Assembly (NCBI GenBank): GCA_945897515.1 | Contig: CAMDFO010000040.1 | Span: 1-37,880 of the forward strand | DNA length: 37,880 nt | Direction: 5' to 3' | Origin: Rhodoplanes serenus | Lineage (GTDB): Bacteria > Pseudomonadota > Alphaproteobacteria > Rhizobiales > Xanthobacteraceae | Shown here: positions 25,395 to 35,798 of the stretch, piece by piece | Layout of the letters: each line of letters opens with the position of its first letter | Position numbering within the stretch: the stretch's first letter is position 1 | Program-made: the position numbers and the translations under genes | Notes under the pieces: generated by a model | The model's input: only the letters and a program-made list of their open reading frames with translations | Databases searched by the model: none | What the model was told of the DNA's origin: nothing

Positions 25395-27961
25395 CCCAAA
25401 TCGGCAGCACCATCGGCACCCCCGGCTCTCCGTCCGTATCGCTGCGCTACGCACTCCGCGAATTGCGCGGCGGCCTGCGCGGCTTCGCGATTTTCATCGC
25501 CTGCATCGCGCTTGGCGTGATGTCGATCGCCGGCGTCGGATCGTTCGCGCGCAGCCTGACCGATGGCCTCGCGCGCGAGGGCCGCGTCATCCTGGGCGGC
25601 GATGTCGCATTCTCGCTGATCCATCGCGAGGCGACCGCGGCCGAACGCGGCTTCCTCGACGCGCGCGGAAAGGTTTCCGCCGTGGCGACCATGCGTGCGA
25701 TGGCACGCACCGCGGACGAGCGCCTGGCGCTGGTCGAGCTCAAAGCGGTGGACGGCGGCTACCCGCTGACCGGCGCGGTGGCGCTCGACGGCGATATCCC
25801 TTTCGCCACGGCGCTTTCGGAGCGCAACGGCGCGTTCGGCGCCGCGGCCGATCCGTCGCTGTTGGCGCGGCTCGACCTGAAGCCGGGCGCGCGGCTGACC
25901 ATCGGCGACGCCACGTTCGAGATCGCGGGGGTCATCAAGACCGAGCCCGACAAGCTTGCGAGCGGCATCGCCTTTGGCCCGCGCATGATCGTCAGCGAGG
26001 CGGCGTTGCGGGCGACCGGCCTGCTCCAGCCCGGCAGCTTGGTGCGCTGGCACTATCGCATGACGATGCCGGACGGCAGCGACAGCGCCGTCGCGACCTT
26101 GATCGCGCAATCGGCCGCACAACTGCCGGACGCCGGGTGGGAGGTGCGCAGCCGCACCAACGCCTCGCCGGCGCTGGAGCGCAACGTCGAGCGTTTCAGC
26201 CAATTCCTCACGCTGGTCGGCCTCACCGCGCTGCTGGTCGGCGGGGTCGGCGTCGCCAACGCGGTGAAGAGCTATCTCGACCGGCGGCGCGACACCATCG
26301 CCACATTGAAATCGCTCGGCGCGACCGGCGGCCGGGTGTTCGCGATCTATCTTTCGCAGGTGCTGCTGCTGTCGGTGGTCGGCGCCGCGATCGGGCTAGT
26401 TCTCGGAGCGGCCTTGCCGTTCGCCATCGCGGCGGCGTTCAGCACGGTGATGCCGTTGCCGATCGCACCGGCGCTGCATGCCGGAGAGCTGGCGCTGGCG
26501 ACGCTTTACGGATTGCTGACGGCGCTCGCCTTCGCGCTCTGGCCGCTTGGGCGCGCCCATGACGTGCCGGTGTCGGCGCTGTTCCGCGACGCCGTCGCAC
26601 CGGAGCGGCGATGGCCGCGCCGGCGATACGTGGCGGCAACTGTATTGACCGTGGGCGTGCTCGCGCTCGCGGCCATCATGCTGGCCTATGACCGCAAGGT
26701 CGCGACCACCTTCGTGGCGTCCGCCGCCGCGGTGTTCGTCGCGCTGCATCTGATCGCACTGCTACTGATGGCGGTCGCGCGCCGGCTGCCGCATGTCCGC
26801 AACACCTCGTTGCGGATGGCGATCGCCAACATTCACCGGCCGGGCGCGCTGACGCCGACCATCGTGCTGTCGCTGGGTCTCGGTTTGGCATTGCTGGTGA
26901 CCGTGCTGCAGATCGACGGCAGCCTGCGCCAGCAGTTTATGGCGGCGCTGCCGGAGCGAGCGCCATCGTTCTATTTCGTCGACATCCAGTCGGCCGACGC
27001 CGAGCGTTTCGACGCGTTCGTGCGCGAGCGCGCGCCGGGAGCGACCCTGGAGCGCGTGCCGATGCTGCGCGGCCGCATCGTCGCCGCCAACGACGTGCGG
27101 GCCGAGGATCTCAAGCTGCCGCCGCGCGACGCCTGGGTGCTGCAGAGCGACCGCGGCATCACCTACACCGCGGAAATGCCGCGCGGCTCCAGCCTGGTCG
27201 AGGGCCAATGGTGGGACGCCAACCCGCAAGGCCGGCCGCTGATCTCGCTGGAGCGGCGGATCGCCGACGGCCTGAAGCTCAAGATCGGCGACACCATCAC
27301 GGTCAACGTGCTCGGCCGCAACATCACGGCGGAGCTTGCCAACCTGCGCCGCGTCGACTGGCAGAGCCTTGGGATCAATTTCGTGCTGGTGTTCTCGCCC
27401 GGGACTTTCGCCGGCGCGCCGCACACCCACATCGCCACGCTCACCTATCCGGGCGGCGGCGGCTCGCTGGAGCAGGAGACCGCGCTGATCAAGGCTGTCG
27501 CCGACGCGTTTCCGAACGTCACCACGGTCCGGGTGAAGGACGCGCTCGAAGCGATCGGCAGCGTGGTCACGAATCTCGTGGTGGGCGTGCGCGGCGCGAG
27601 CATCGTCGCGCTGGTGGCGGCGGTGCTGGTGCTGGGCGGCGCACTCGCGGCGGGACACCGCCACCGGGTCTATGACGCCGTGATCCTCAAGACGCTCGGC
27701 GCCACCCGCCGGCGGCTGATCGGGGCCTATGCGCTGGAGTACCTGCTGTTGGGATTGGCGACCGCGCTGTTCGGGGTGGCGGCGGGTTCGGTCGCCGCCT
27801 GGCTGGTGGTGACCGAGATCATGAACCTGCCGTTTGCCTGGCTGCCGGGACCCGCCCTGGCTGCGGCATTTGGCGCACTGCTTGTCACGGTTGCCTTCGG
27901 CCTGATCGGCACATTCACCGCGCTCGGCCATAAGCCTGCGGCGGTGCTCAGGAATCTGTGA
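25391..27961 (+). CDS. ybbP: ABC transporter permease, FtsX/MacB domain, YbbP type, 856 aa
   Basis: This large inner-membrane permease has two FtsX-like halves. A first transmembrane helix near residues 30-50 (GFAIFIACIALGVMSIAGVG) is followed by a periplasmic domain, then three helices with the coupling segment NAVKSYLDRRRDTIATLKSLG. Further helices and a second periplasmic domain follow, and the C-terminal three helices include the matching segment VYDAVILKTLGATRRRL. The start is a GTG overlapping the stop of ybbA by four bases. Length is near that of E. coli YbbP (about 800). Together with ybbA it forms an exporter or lipid-handling pump of unsettled substrate. Confidence 0.92.
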   Translation: MTQIGSTIGTPGSPSVSLRYALRELRGGLRGFAIFIACIALGVMSIAGVGSFARSLTDGLAREGRVILGGDVAFSLIHREATAAERGFLDARGKVSAVATMRAMARTADERLALVELKAVDGGYPLTGAVALDGDIPFATALSERNGAFGAAADPSLLARLDLKPGARLTIGDATFEIAGVIKTEPDKLASGIAFGPRMIVSEAALRATGLLQPGSLVRWHYRMTMPDGSDSAVATLIAQSAAQLPDAGWEVRSRTNASPALERNVERFSQFLTLVGLTALLVGGVGVANAVKSYLDRRRDTIATLKSLGATGGRVFAIYLSQVLLLSVVGAAIGLVLGAALPFAIAAAFSTVMPLPIAPALHAGELALATLYGLLTALAFALWPLGRAHDVPVSALFRDAVAPERRWPRRRYVAATVLTVGVLALAAIMLAYDRKVATTFVASAAAVFVALHLIALLLMAVARRLPHVRNTSLRMAIANIHRPGALTPTIVLSLGLGLALLVTVLQIDGSLRQQFMAALPERAPSFYFVDIQSADAERFDAFVRERAPGATLERVPMLRGRIVAANDVRAEDLKLPPRDAWVLQSDRGITYTAEMPRGSSLVEGQWWDANPQGRPLISLERRIADGLKLKIGDTITVNVLGRNITAELANLRRVDWQSLGINFVLVFSPGTFAGAPHTHIATLTYPGGGGSLEQETALIKAVADAFPNVTTVRVKDALEAIGSVVTNLVVGVRGASIVALVAAVLVLGGALAAGHRHRVYDAVILKTLGATRRRLIGAYALEYLLLGLATALFGVAAGSVAAWLVVTEIMNLPFAWLPGPALAAAFGALLVTVAFGLIGTFTALGHKPAAVLRNL

Positions 27962-28020
27962 TTTGCGACAAACGGTCGCGTTTTGGCTTAAAATTTCAAA
28001 GCGTTAGCCCCGACTACAGC

Positions 28021-28048
28021 TTGTACGAAACATTGTGATATATATATT
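28021..28048 (+). promoter_or_regulatory. Sigma-70-type promoter for the first BI-1 gene
   Basis: TTGTAC at 28021-28026 and TATATT at 28043-28048 are 16 bases apart, close to housekeeping consensus and inside a locally AT-rich stretch. Transcription would begin near 28054-28056, exactly at the base of the leader hairpin. Confidence 0.55.
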
Positions 28049-28053
28049 GCAGG

Positions 28054-28106
28054 CCGCGGCGCGGAGCGCCGCGGAGAAGGTGTTCGACAACTACGGGGGT
28101 TCGACG
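28054..28106 (+). ncRNA. Structured 5' leader of the BI-1 gene, candidate ybhL leader
   Basis: CCGCGGCGC (28054-28062) pairs perfectly with GCGCCGCGG (28066-28074) around GGA. The hairpin is followed by about 30 bases to the ATG containing two copies of GTTCGAC. A ybhL leader RNA is a described putative regulatory element upstream of ybhL in Alphaproteobacteria (Rfam RF00520), and this gene is of that family. Identity with that motif is inferred from position and form, not checked by covariance search. Confidence 0.45.
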
Positions 28107-28925
28107 ATGTCGGACTATAATCGCAACGTCACGACCGCGCAGTACGGACAGACGGCCCAGACCACGGTCGCCGTCGATCAAGGCCTGCGCGCCTACATGC
28201 TGCGCGTCTATAACTACATGGTGCTCGGTCTCGCCATCACCGGCCTGGCTGCGCTCGGAATCTACATGCTCTCAGTTACCGGCGACGCCTCTGCCGCGGC
28301 CAAGGTGATTCGCAACGGCGCCGAGGTTCCTCTGCGCATTGCCGGCGGGATGTACCTCACAACGATCGGCTACTACGTTTTCGCTAGCTGGCTGAAGTGG
28401 GTGATCATGCTGTCGCCGCTCGCACTGGTGTTCGCAATCAGCTTCGGCCTCGAGCGGATGCGGCCGGCCACCTCGCAACTGCTGTTCTGGCTGTTCGCCG
28501 CGCTGATGGGCCTGTCGCTCGGCTCGATCTTCATGGTGTACACGCACACCTCGATCGTGCGGGTGTTCTTCATCACCGCGGCGTCGTTCGGTGCGCTGTC
28601 GCTGTGGGGCTACACCACGCAACGCGACCTGTCGGGCATGGGCTCGTTCCTGCTGATGGGCCTGTTCGGCATCATCCTGGCGAGCCTGGTCAACATGTTC
28701 ATGGCCAGTTCGATGCTGCAGTTCATCATCTCGGTGGTCGGCGTGCTGGTGTTCGCGGGCCTCACCGCCTACGACACCCAGCGGCTGAAGAGCGAATATC
28801 TCTACGGCGCGATGGACAGCGAGACGATGGAGCGTTCGGCGATCAGCGGCGCGCTGTCGCTGTATCTCAACTTCATCAACCTGTTCACGCTGCTGATGCA
28901 GCTGCTCGGCACCAAGGAAGAGTGA
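28107..28925 (+). CDS. Bax inhibitor-1/YccA (YbhL) family membrane protein, first copy, 272 aa
   Basis: This BI-1 family protein has seven predicted transmembrane helices after a polar N-terminus of about 30 residues. The helices begin near YMLRVYNYMVLGLAITGLAA, and the conserved FGALSLWGYTTQRDLSGMGS and FAGLTAYDTQRLKSEY loops are present. Bacterial members include a calcium-leak channel (BsYetJ) and YccA, an inhibitor of the FtsH protease; which role applies here is unknown. I start at MSDYNRN (28107) because the second copy begins MSDFNRN at the same place and the frame upstream belongs to the hairpin leader. A strong terminator ends the unit at 28995. The next gene is a paralog. Confidence 0.93.
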   Translation: MSDYNRNVTTAQYGQTAQTTVAVDQGLRAYMLRVYNYMVLGLAITGLAALGIYMLSVTGDASAAAKVIRNGAEVPLRIAGGMYLTTIGYYVFASWLKWVIMLSPLALVFAISFGLERMRPATSQLLFWLFAALMGLSLGSIFMVYTHTSIVRVFFITAASFGALSLWGYTTQRDLSGMGSFLLMGLFGIILASLVNMFMASSMLQFIISVVGVLVFAGLTAYDTQRLKSEYLYGAMDSETMERSAISGALSLYLNFINLFTLLMQLLGTKEE

Positions 28926-28966
28926 CCGCAAGGACGAGCCGGTCGAACGTAAAATTGACCGCCATC

Positions 28967-28995
28967 AAGGCCCCGGCTCCCGCCGGGGCCTTTTT
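28967..28995 (+). terminator. Rho-independent terminator after the first BI-1 gene
   Basis: GGCCCCGG at 28969-28976 pairs perfectly with CCGGGGCC at 28983-28990 around a six-base loop, followed by TTTTT at 28991-28995. It lies about 40 bases after the stop codon. Confidence 0.92.
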
Positions 28996-29120
28996 GCTGG
29001 GCGATACGCCAAGATGACGGTTCGGTAACCACCGCCGCGGCAAGCTGTTTGGCATCTGGCGAAGGGGCTTGCGGCACCATAGATTCAATGCCGAGAACGC
29101 AGCGGCCAAGGCCGTGCGTG

Positions 29121-29138
29121 CCCGGCGCCACCGCCGGG
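29121..29138 (+). promoter_or_regulatory. Leader hairpin of the second BI-1 gene
   Basis: CCCGGCG (29121-29127) pairs perfectly with CGCCGGG (29132-29138) around CCAC, 19 bases before the ATG. It parallels the hairpin before the first copy though the sequence differs. I could not find convincing promoter hexamers for this gene. Confidence 0.4.
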
Positions 29139-29157
29139 ATCTACAGAGGGAAAGTCG

Positions 29158-29871
29158 ATGTCGGATTTCAATCGGAATGCGACGGTGCGCGGCGGCTACG
29201 CCGACCGTGCGGTTGCGGTCGATGCCAGGCTGCGCGCCTACATGCTCCGCGTCTACAACTACATGGCGATCGGCGTGGCGCTGACCGGCGCAGTCGCGTT
29301 GCTGACCTTCCAGATGGCGAGCCCGGCGCTGCTGCAGAGCCCGCTGATGTGGGTGTTCGTGCTGGCGCCGCTGGCGCTGGTGTTCTTCCTTAGCTTCCGC
29401 ATCCACACGCTGTCGGCGGCCACGGCGCGGCTGCTGTTCTTCATCTACGCGGCGTCGTTGGGGCTTTCGCTGTCGACCATCTTCTACGTCTACACCGACG
29501 CCTCGATCGCGCGAGTGTTCTTCATCTCGGCGGCGACCTTCGGTGCGCTGTCGCTGTGGGGCTACACCACGCAGCGCGATCTTTCGGGCATGGGCACGTT
29601 CCTGTTCATGGGCCTGATCGGCATCGTCATCGCCAGCCTGGTCAATATCTTCCTCAAGTCGAGCGGGCTCGACTGGATGATCTCGATCATCGGCGTCGGC
29701 GTGTTCGCGGGCCTGACCGCCTACGATACGCAGCGGATCAAGGAGATGTACGACGCCGGCGACGACGACAATTCGGCCGGCCGCAAAGCGGTGATGGGCG
29801 CGCTGTCGCTCTACCTGGACTTCATCAACCTGTTCATGATGCTGCTCCGGCTGGTCGGCGACCGGCGCTAA
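29158..29871 (+). CDS. Bax inhibitor-1/YccA (YbhL) family membrane protein, second copy, 237 aa
   Basis: A tandem paralog of the preceding gene, sharing MSDFNRNATVR at the N-terminus, AYMLRVYNYM in the first helix, and a long near-identical block from VFFISAATFGALSLWGY through IASLVNIF. It is 35 residues shorter, mainly because the loop after the first helix is missing (residues about 60-95 of the first copy). Seven transmembrane helices are still expected. The separate terminator upstream implies its own promoter. AGAGGGAAAG lies five to ten bases before the ATG. A second strong terminator follows at 29892. Two adjacent copies with different loop length suggest duplication and divergence, perhaps with different partners or expression. 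Confidence 0.93.
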   Translation: MSDFNRNATVRGGYADRAVAVDARLRAYMLRVYNYMAIGVALTGAVALLTFQMASPALLQSPLMWVFVLAPLALVFFLSFRIHTLSAATARLLFFIYAASLGLSLSTIFYVYTDASIARVFFISAATFGALSLWGYTTQRDLSGMGTFLFMGLIGIVIASLVNIFLKSSGLDWMISIIGVGVFAGLTAYDTQRIKEMYDAGDDDNSAGRKAVMGALSLYLDFINLFMMLLRLVGDRR

Positions 29872-29891
29872 CCGCAAGGCCTGAAACCCAC

Positions 29892-29920
29892 AACGCCCCG
29901 GCTATCCGCCGGGGCGTTTT
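29892..29920 (+). terminator. Rho-independent terminator after the second BI-1 gene
   Basis: AACGCCCCGG at 29892-29901 pairs perfectly with CCGGGGCGTT at 29909-29918 around a seven-base loop, ending in TTTT at 29917-29920. Confidence 0.92.
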
Positions 29921-29941
29921 CATTTATAGGATGGGCTTGCC

Positions 29942-30466
29942 ATGACGCCCGTCTCGATCCGCCCCGCCACGCCCGACGATATCCCAGCCGTCACCCGGAT
30001 CTACGCGCACGCGGTCGCGCACGGCACGGCGTCGTTCGAGCTCGATCCGCCGGATCAGGCCGAGATGCTGCGCCGGATGCGGGCGCTACTCGATGGCGGC
30101 TTTCCCTACATCACAGCCGAGATCGACGGCGCGGTGGCGGGCTACGCCTATGCCGGGCCGTATCGCCCGCGGGTGGCCTACCGCTACAGCGTGGAGGATT
30201 CGATCTACATCGATCCGGCGGTGCAACGCCGCGGCGTCGGCCGTGCGCTGATCATGCGGCTGATCGCCGACAGCGAGCAGCGCGGCTTCCGCCAGATGAT
30301 CGCAGTGATCGGCGATTCGGCGCAGACCGCGTCGATCGAGCTGCACCGCGCGGCCGGCTTCCGGATGATCGGCAACATCGAGAACGTCGGATACAAGTTC
30401 GACCGCTGGCTCGATAGCGTGCTGATGCAGCGCGCGCTGGGACCGGGCGCGACAAGCAAACCCTGA
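29942..30466 (+). CDS. GNAT N-acetyltransferase, phosphinothricin acetyltransferase-like, 174 aa
   Basis: A GNAT acetyltransferase of the Pat/Bar/YncA group, which acetylates phosphinothricin, methionine sulfone or related amino acid analogues with acetyl-CoA. Family marks are IRPATPDDIPAVTRIYAHAV at the N-terminus, ASFELDPP, AGYAYAGPYRPRVAYRYSVE, the acetyl-CoA loop RRGVGRAL (residues 96-103) and SIELHRAAGFRMIG near the end. Length is normal. The real substrate is probably a natural amino acid analogue. It begins just after a terminator, with AGGATG about ten bases before the start, and shows no operon partner. Confidence 0.9.
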   Translation: MTPVSIRPATPDDIPAVTRIYAHAVAHGTASFELDPPDQAEMLRRMRALLDGGFPYITAEIDGAVAGYAYAGPYRPRVAYRYSVEDSIYIDPAVQRRGVGRALIMRLIADSEQRGFRQMIAVIGDSAQTASIELHRAAGFRMIGNIENVGYKFDRWLDSVLMQRALGPGATSKP

Positions 30467-30475
30467 CCGCGATAT

Positions 30476-30844
30476 CTACACCGCGACCAGACTCACCGAT
30501 TTGTCGATCGACCGCAGCACGCGGTCGAGCTCGTGGCCGCGGCGCACGATCAGGCCAGTGGCGGAGACGACGCTGTAGGCGCCCTGGCGGCGCGCGAGGC
30601 GGGGATTCTTTTCGATGCGGTAGATCGGCACTTCCGAAGAACGCCGGAACACCGAGAACACCGCCCGGTCCTTGAGGAAGTCGATGGCATAGTCGCGCCA
30701 TTCGCCGGCGGCCACCATGCGGCCGTAGAGTCCCAGAATGCGATCGAGCTCGCGTCGATCGAAGGTCACCTGGTTGCCGGGGGCGGGGAAATGCTGGGCA
30801 CCGCCCCCGAAAATCTCGCTTGGTTCGGTCTCGCCGAAGCTCAT
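30476..30844 (-). CDS. DUF2794 domain-containing protein, 122 aa
   Basis: A short cytoplasmic protein recognised by VTFDRRELDRILGLYGRMVAA, EWRDYAIDFLKDRAVFSVFR, IYRIEKNPRLARRQGAYSVV and GLIVRRGHELDRVLR. These are the conserved parts of DUF2794, a family I know mainly from Alphaproteobacteria and whose function is not established. The start is well supported: a perfect AAGGAGG lies six bases before the ATG. It ends nine bases from the end of the convergent acetyltransferase gene. The 369 bases upstream contain no protein gene but hold the small-RNA candidate on the opposite strand. Confidence 0.88.
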   Translation of the reverse strand: MSFGETEPSEIFGGGAQHFPAPGNQVTFDRRELDRILGLYGRMVAAGEWRDYAIDFLKDRAVFSVFRRSSEVPIYRIEKNPRLARRQGAYSVVSATGLIVRRGHELDRVLRSIDKSVSLVAV

Positions 30845-31004
30845 GCGGCGCCTCCTTTTGTCGTTTCGTAGTCATGATCGCGCTAGATGCAAGCAACGGC
30901 AAGGGCTTAGAGGGAGTCTGGCGTGATCACGGATTCGTTAATGAAATCATAAAGCTGCCAGATTTCGGACAAGGGGTCGCCAAGCTGAACCGTATGATCA
31001 CGAC

Positions 31005-31156
31005 AGTTGCCTAGGCCCGGTCCAAGTAGGAGCGCCGGATTCCTCAGCCCCCCAGCCCCCCGGGGCTCTGAAGGACCGGGCCAGTTTGTTTCAAGTTCCG
31101 CGTACGGTTCAATCCCCAACGCTCTGGGCCGGCTTAACCGCCGGCCCATTTTTTTT
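31005..31156 (+). ncRNA. Candidate stand-alone small RNA, about 150 nt
   Basis: The 369-base gap 30845-31213 has no protein gene on either strand, yet it ends in a strong plus-strand terminator. Upstream of that, GGCCCGGTCC at 31014-31023 pairs perfectly with GGACCGGGCC at 31073-31082, enclosing a smaller hairpin AGCCCC/GGGGCT near 31055-31068. A -10-like TATGAT at 30993-30998 would start transcription near 31005, just ahead of the stem. A second perfect 9-base pairing, TGAACCGTA (30986-30994) with TACGGTTCA (31103-31111), surrounds the first; if it forms, the 5' end is further upstream. No -35 hexamer is clear. I do not recognise it as SRP, tmRNA, RNase P or 6S RNA, although 6S is the closest in size and in its long closing stem. 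Confidence 0.5.
31126..31156 (+). terminator. Rho-independent terminator with no upstream protein gene
   Basis: GGGCCGGC at 31126-31133 pairs perfectly with GCCGGCCC at 31140-31147 around TTAACC, followed by A and a run of eight T (31149-31156). It points plus-strand only; there is no A run on the left side to serve the convergent gene. Confidence 0.9.
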
Positions 31157-31213
31157 GCGTCACGCCGTCATCGACGGCGCGGGAGAATGTGTCAGGAGAA
31201 AAAAATGCCGCGC

Positions 31214-31996
31214 TCAGCGCAGGCCGGTCTGCGCCGCGCCTAGCATGACCTTGGGTGCGCTGGCGACGCCGCTCTGCACCACCACGGCGGCACTGTCGAT
31301 CTCGCCATTCTGGAAGCTCGCCAGCGGCACGGTGAAGGTCTCGGCCTTGCCGGTCCACTCCCCGAGCTTCATCCAGCGCCGCACCACGTTGGTGTAGGTG
31401 ATGGTGCGGCCCTTGTTCTCACCGCGGCCGATCACCACCGGCACCGCCTTGGTGGTCGGGCAGAGCCAGACCTCGCCCTGTCCCTGTCCATCGGTAGCCG
31501 CCGGCACATTGACCGTCAGCTTGTCGCCCGCGACCGACATCGACACCGGCAGCGTGAGCGGCGCAGCGGACTTTCGCGTTTCCTGGATGATGCGCTCGAT
31601 CGCGACCTTGTCGCTGCCGATGACATGCGCGACACCGTTGACCACGGCCTGGGGCGTATAAACCTCGCGGTCGCCGCGCGACTTGGCATAAGAGCGCTGG
31701 CGAGAGGTATGGCCGGCGATCGCCAGCGTGTCCTTCCAGCCGAGATAATCCCAGTAGTCGACCGCGAGCGTCATGACGATCGTCGACGGATCGCGCGCCA
31801 GTTCGCCGGCCAGCTTGTCGGCGGGCGGGCAGGACGAACATCCCTGGCTGGTGAAGAGTTCGATCACCGCGCGCGGCTCGGCGGCGCCGACAGTGGAATG
31901 CGTCGCTGTCATAGCCAGGCAAGCGAGCACAACGGAGGGTGCAAAACGGAAAGGACCCGCCAAACGAAAAGGAGTCGCTAAACGAAAAGGAGTCAT
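31214..31996 (-). CDS. DUF1223 domain-containing secreted thioredoxin-fold protein, 260 aa
   Basis: The protein has DUF1223 marks: VIELFTSQGCSSCPPADKL with a C53-x-x-C56 pair like a thioredoxin active site, then DYWDYLGWKDTLA, RQRSYAKSRGDREVYTPQAVVNG. The C-terminal half is a beta-rich region. A signal peptide spans about residues 20-39 and ends at VGAAE, so it acts in the periplasm; redox activity is inferred from the CxxC. The N-terminal region is odd: TPFRLA, TPFRLA and GPFRFA in tandem, encoded by an 18-base repeat at 31940-31993. I use the ATG at 31996; a GTG at 32011 is possible and no ribosome site is decisive. The gene is the last before the small-RNA gap. Confidence 0.88.
   Translation of the reverse strand: MTPFRLATPFRLAGPFRFAPSVVLACLAMTATHSTVGAAEPRAVIELFTSQGCSSCPPADKLAGELARDPSTIVMTLAVDYWDYLGWKDTLAIAGHTSRQRSYAKSRGDREVYTPQAVVNGVAHVIGSDKVAIERIIQETRKSAAPLTLPVSMSVAGDKLTVNVPAATDGQGQGEVWLCPTTKAVPVVIGRGENKGRTITYTNVVRRWMKLGEWTGKAETFTVPLASFQNGEIDSAAVVVQSGVASAPKVMLGAAQTGLR
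31940..31993. repeat. Three tandem 18-base repeats inside the DUF1223 signal region
   Basis: Units at 31958-31975 and 31976-31993 differ by one base; the unit at 31940-31957 is more diverged. They keep the reading frame and add six residues each to the N-terminus of the DUF1223 protein. Confidence 0.85.
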
Positions 31997-32148
31997 GGCG
32001 ATGTCCAGCACCTGCGACGCCCCGCTTAGCCGCCGATGTTCGGCTAGGCTTCATAGCGAGACCGGCGTTCACCTGCCACTCACTTCGAAGTGAGCCACGC
32101 CCACCCGGTGGAATGGCCGCGAACCCGGTTGGGCCGCGGCCCCCGTCG

Positions 32149-34929
<2,781 letters not shown>

Positions 34930-34992
34930 GTCGTTGTTTCCATACCCAGGGCGCGGGAGCGCTGAGCGTTTACTGGCTAATAGGTTGCCAGA

Positions 34993-34998
34993 ATTATA
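34993..34998 (-). promoter_or_regulatory. Consensus -10 element upstream of acnA
   Basis: A perfect TATAAT on the minus strand ends 64 bases before the acnA ATG, giving a leader of about 57 bases. The expected -35 region is GC-rich (CAGCTCG) and unlike consensus, so an activator may be needed. Confidence 0.4.
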
Positions 34999-35195
34999 CT
35001 TTCGCCCCCGAGCCGCGAGCTGGGCAATTCCATCCAAACCGCGCGGCCACCGGGTTTATAGGGGCTTTTTTTGCGCTCTGCTAGACAAACGAGAGCCGGC
35101 AACGGCATGAGGTCGTTGCAAGTTTCAATGGGCTGCATTTTGCCCGGCCTCGCGCCAGCATGCTGCGCGGCTCCCACACTGACCAGGCGGCTTTG

Positions 35196-35798
35196 ATGCG
35201 GCTTTTGGGCACTCAACTGGTCTGTGTCCGGGGCGGCCGGCAGGTCTTTGCCGGGCTCGATTTCGACGTCGGCGCGGGCGAGGCCCTGGTGGTCACCGGG
35301 CGCAATGGGGCGGGCAAATCCTCGCTGCTGCGCATGATCGCGGGCTTCGTCCGGACCGCCGGAGGACTGCTGGAGCTAAGGCACGGCGACCCCGAGCTGA
35401 CCTTGCCCGAACAGGCGCACTATCTCGGCCATCAGGACGCGCTGAAGCCCTCGCTCAGCGTGGCCGAAAATCTGGACTTCTGGGCGCGCTACCTCGGCGC
35501 GGAAGCGCCCGGCCGGGATGGACTGGAAGCGGTGGGCCTCGGTGCCGTGGCTGCCCTGCCCGCGGCCTATCTTTCCGCCGGCCAGCGCCGCCGGCTGTCG
35601 ATCGCCCGGCTGGTCGCGGTCCAACGCCCGCTATGGCTGCTCGACGAGCCGACCTCGGCGCTGGACCGGGCCGCCCAGGAGACCCTGGCCGGGCTGATGC
35701 GCGCGCACCTGGCGGGTGGCGGGCTGATCGTCGCCGCCGCGCATGGGCCGATCGGGCTGGCGGACACGAAGGAGTTGCGGTTGGAGGAGGCGCCATGA
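35196..35798 (+). CDS. ccmA: Heme exporter ATP-binding protein CcmA, 200 aa
   Basis: CcmA is the ATPase of the CcmABCD complex that releases holo-CcmE during cytochrome c maturation. Walker [10 protein letters not shown] is at residues 35-43, the signature is the CcmA-type [14 protein letters not shown], and Walker B is [12 protein letters not shown]. The ending, [14 protein letters not shown], and the short length of 200 fit CcmA. I chose the ATG at 35196 because family members begin MRLL-x-x-x-L; an upstream ATG at 35160 would add twelve residues without a better ribosome site. It overlaps ccmB by four bases (ATGA). The 266 bases upstream, shared with acnA, must contain the operon promoter, which I could not identify. 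Confidence 0.95.
   Translation: MRLLGTQLVCVRGGRQVFAGLDFDVGAGEALVVTGRNGAGKSSLLRMIAGFVRTAGGLLELRHGDPELTLPEQAHYLGHQDALKPSLSVAENLDFWARYLGAEAPGRDGLEAVGLGAVAALPAAYLSAGQRRRLSIARLVAVQRPLWLLDEPTSALDRAAQETLAGLMRAHLAGGGLIVAAAHGPIGLADTKELRLEEAP

Larger units (their letters stand above)
30845..31213. other. 369-base gap without a protein gene
   Basis: This gap holds the DUF2794 ribosome site (minus strand, from 30850), the small-RNA candidate and its terminator (plus strand). It also has two copies of TGATCACG at 30924-30931 and 30995-31002 that could be a protein-binding site. Nothing else is evident. Confidence 0.6.

Noticed and set aside
31107..31116. GGTTCAATCC resembling a tRNA T-loop
   Set aside because: No acceptor, D or anticodon stems can be drawn around it; no tRNA gene is present.
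35160..35195. Upstream ATG for ccmA at 35160
   Set aside because: Family members start MRLL, matching the ATG at 35196, and the extra twelve residues have no counterpart I know.
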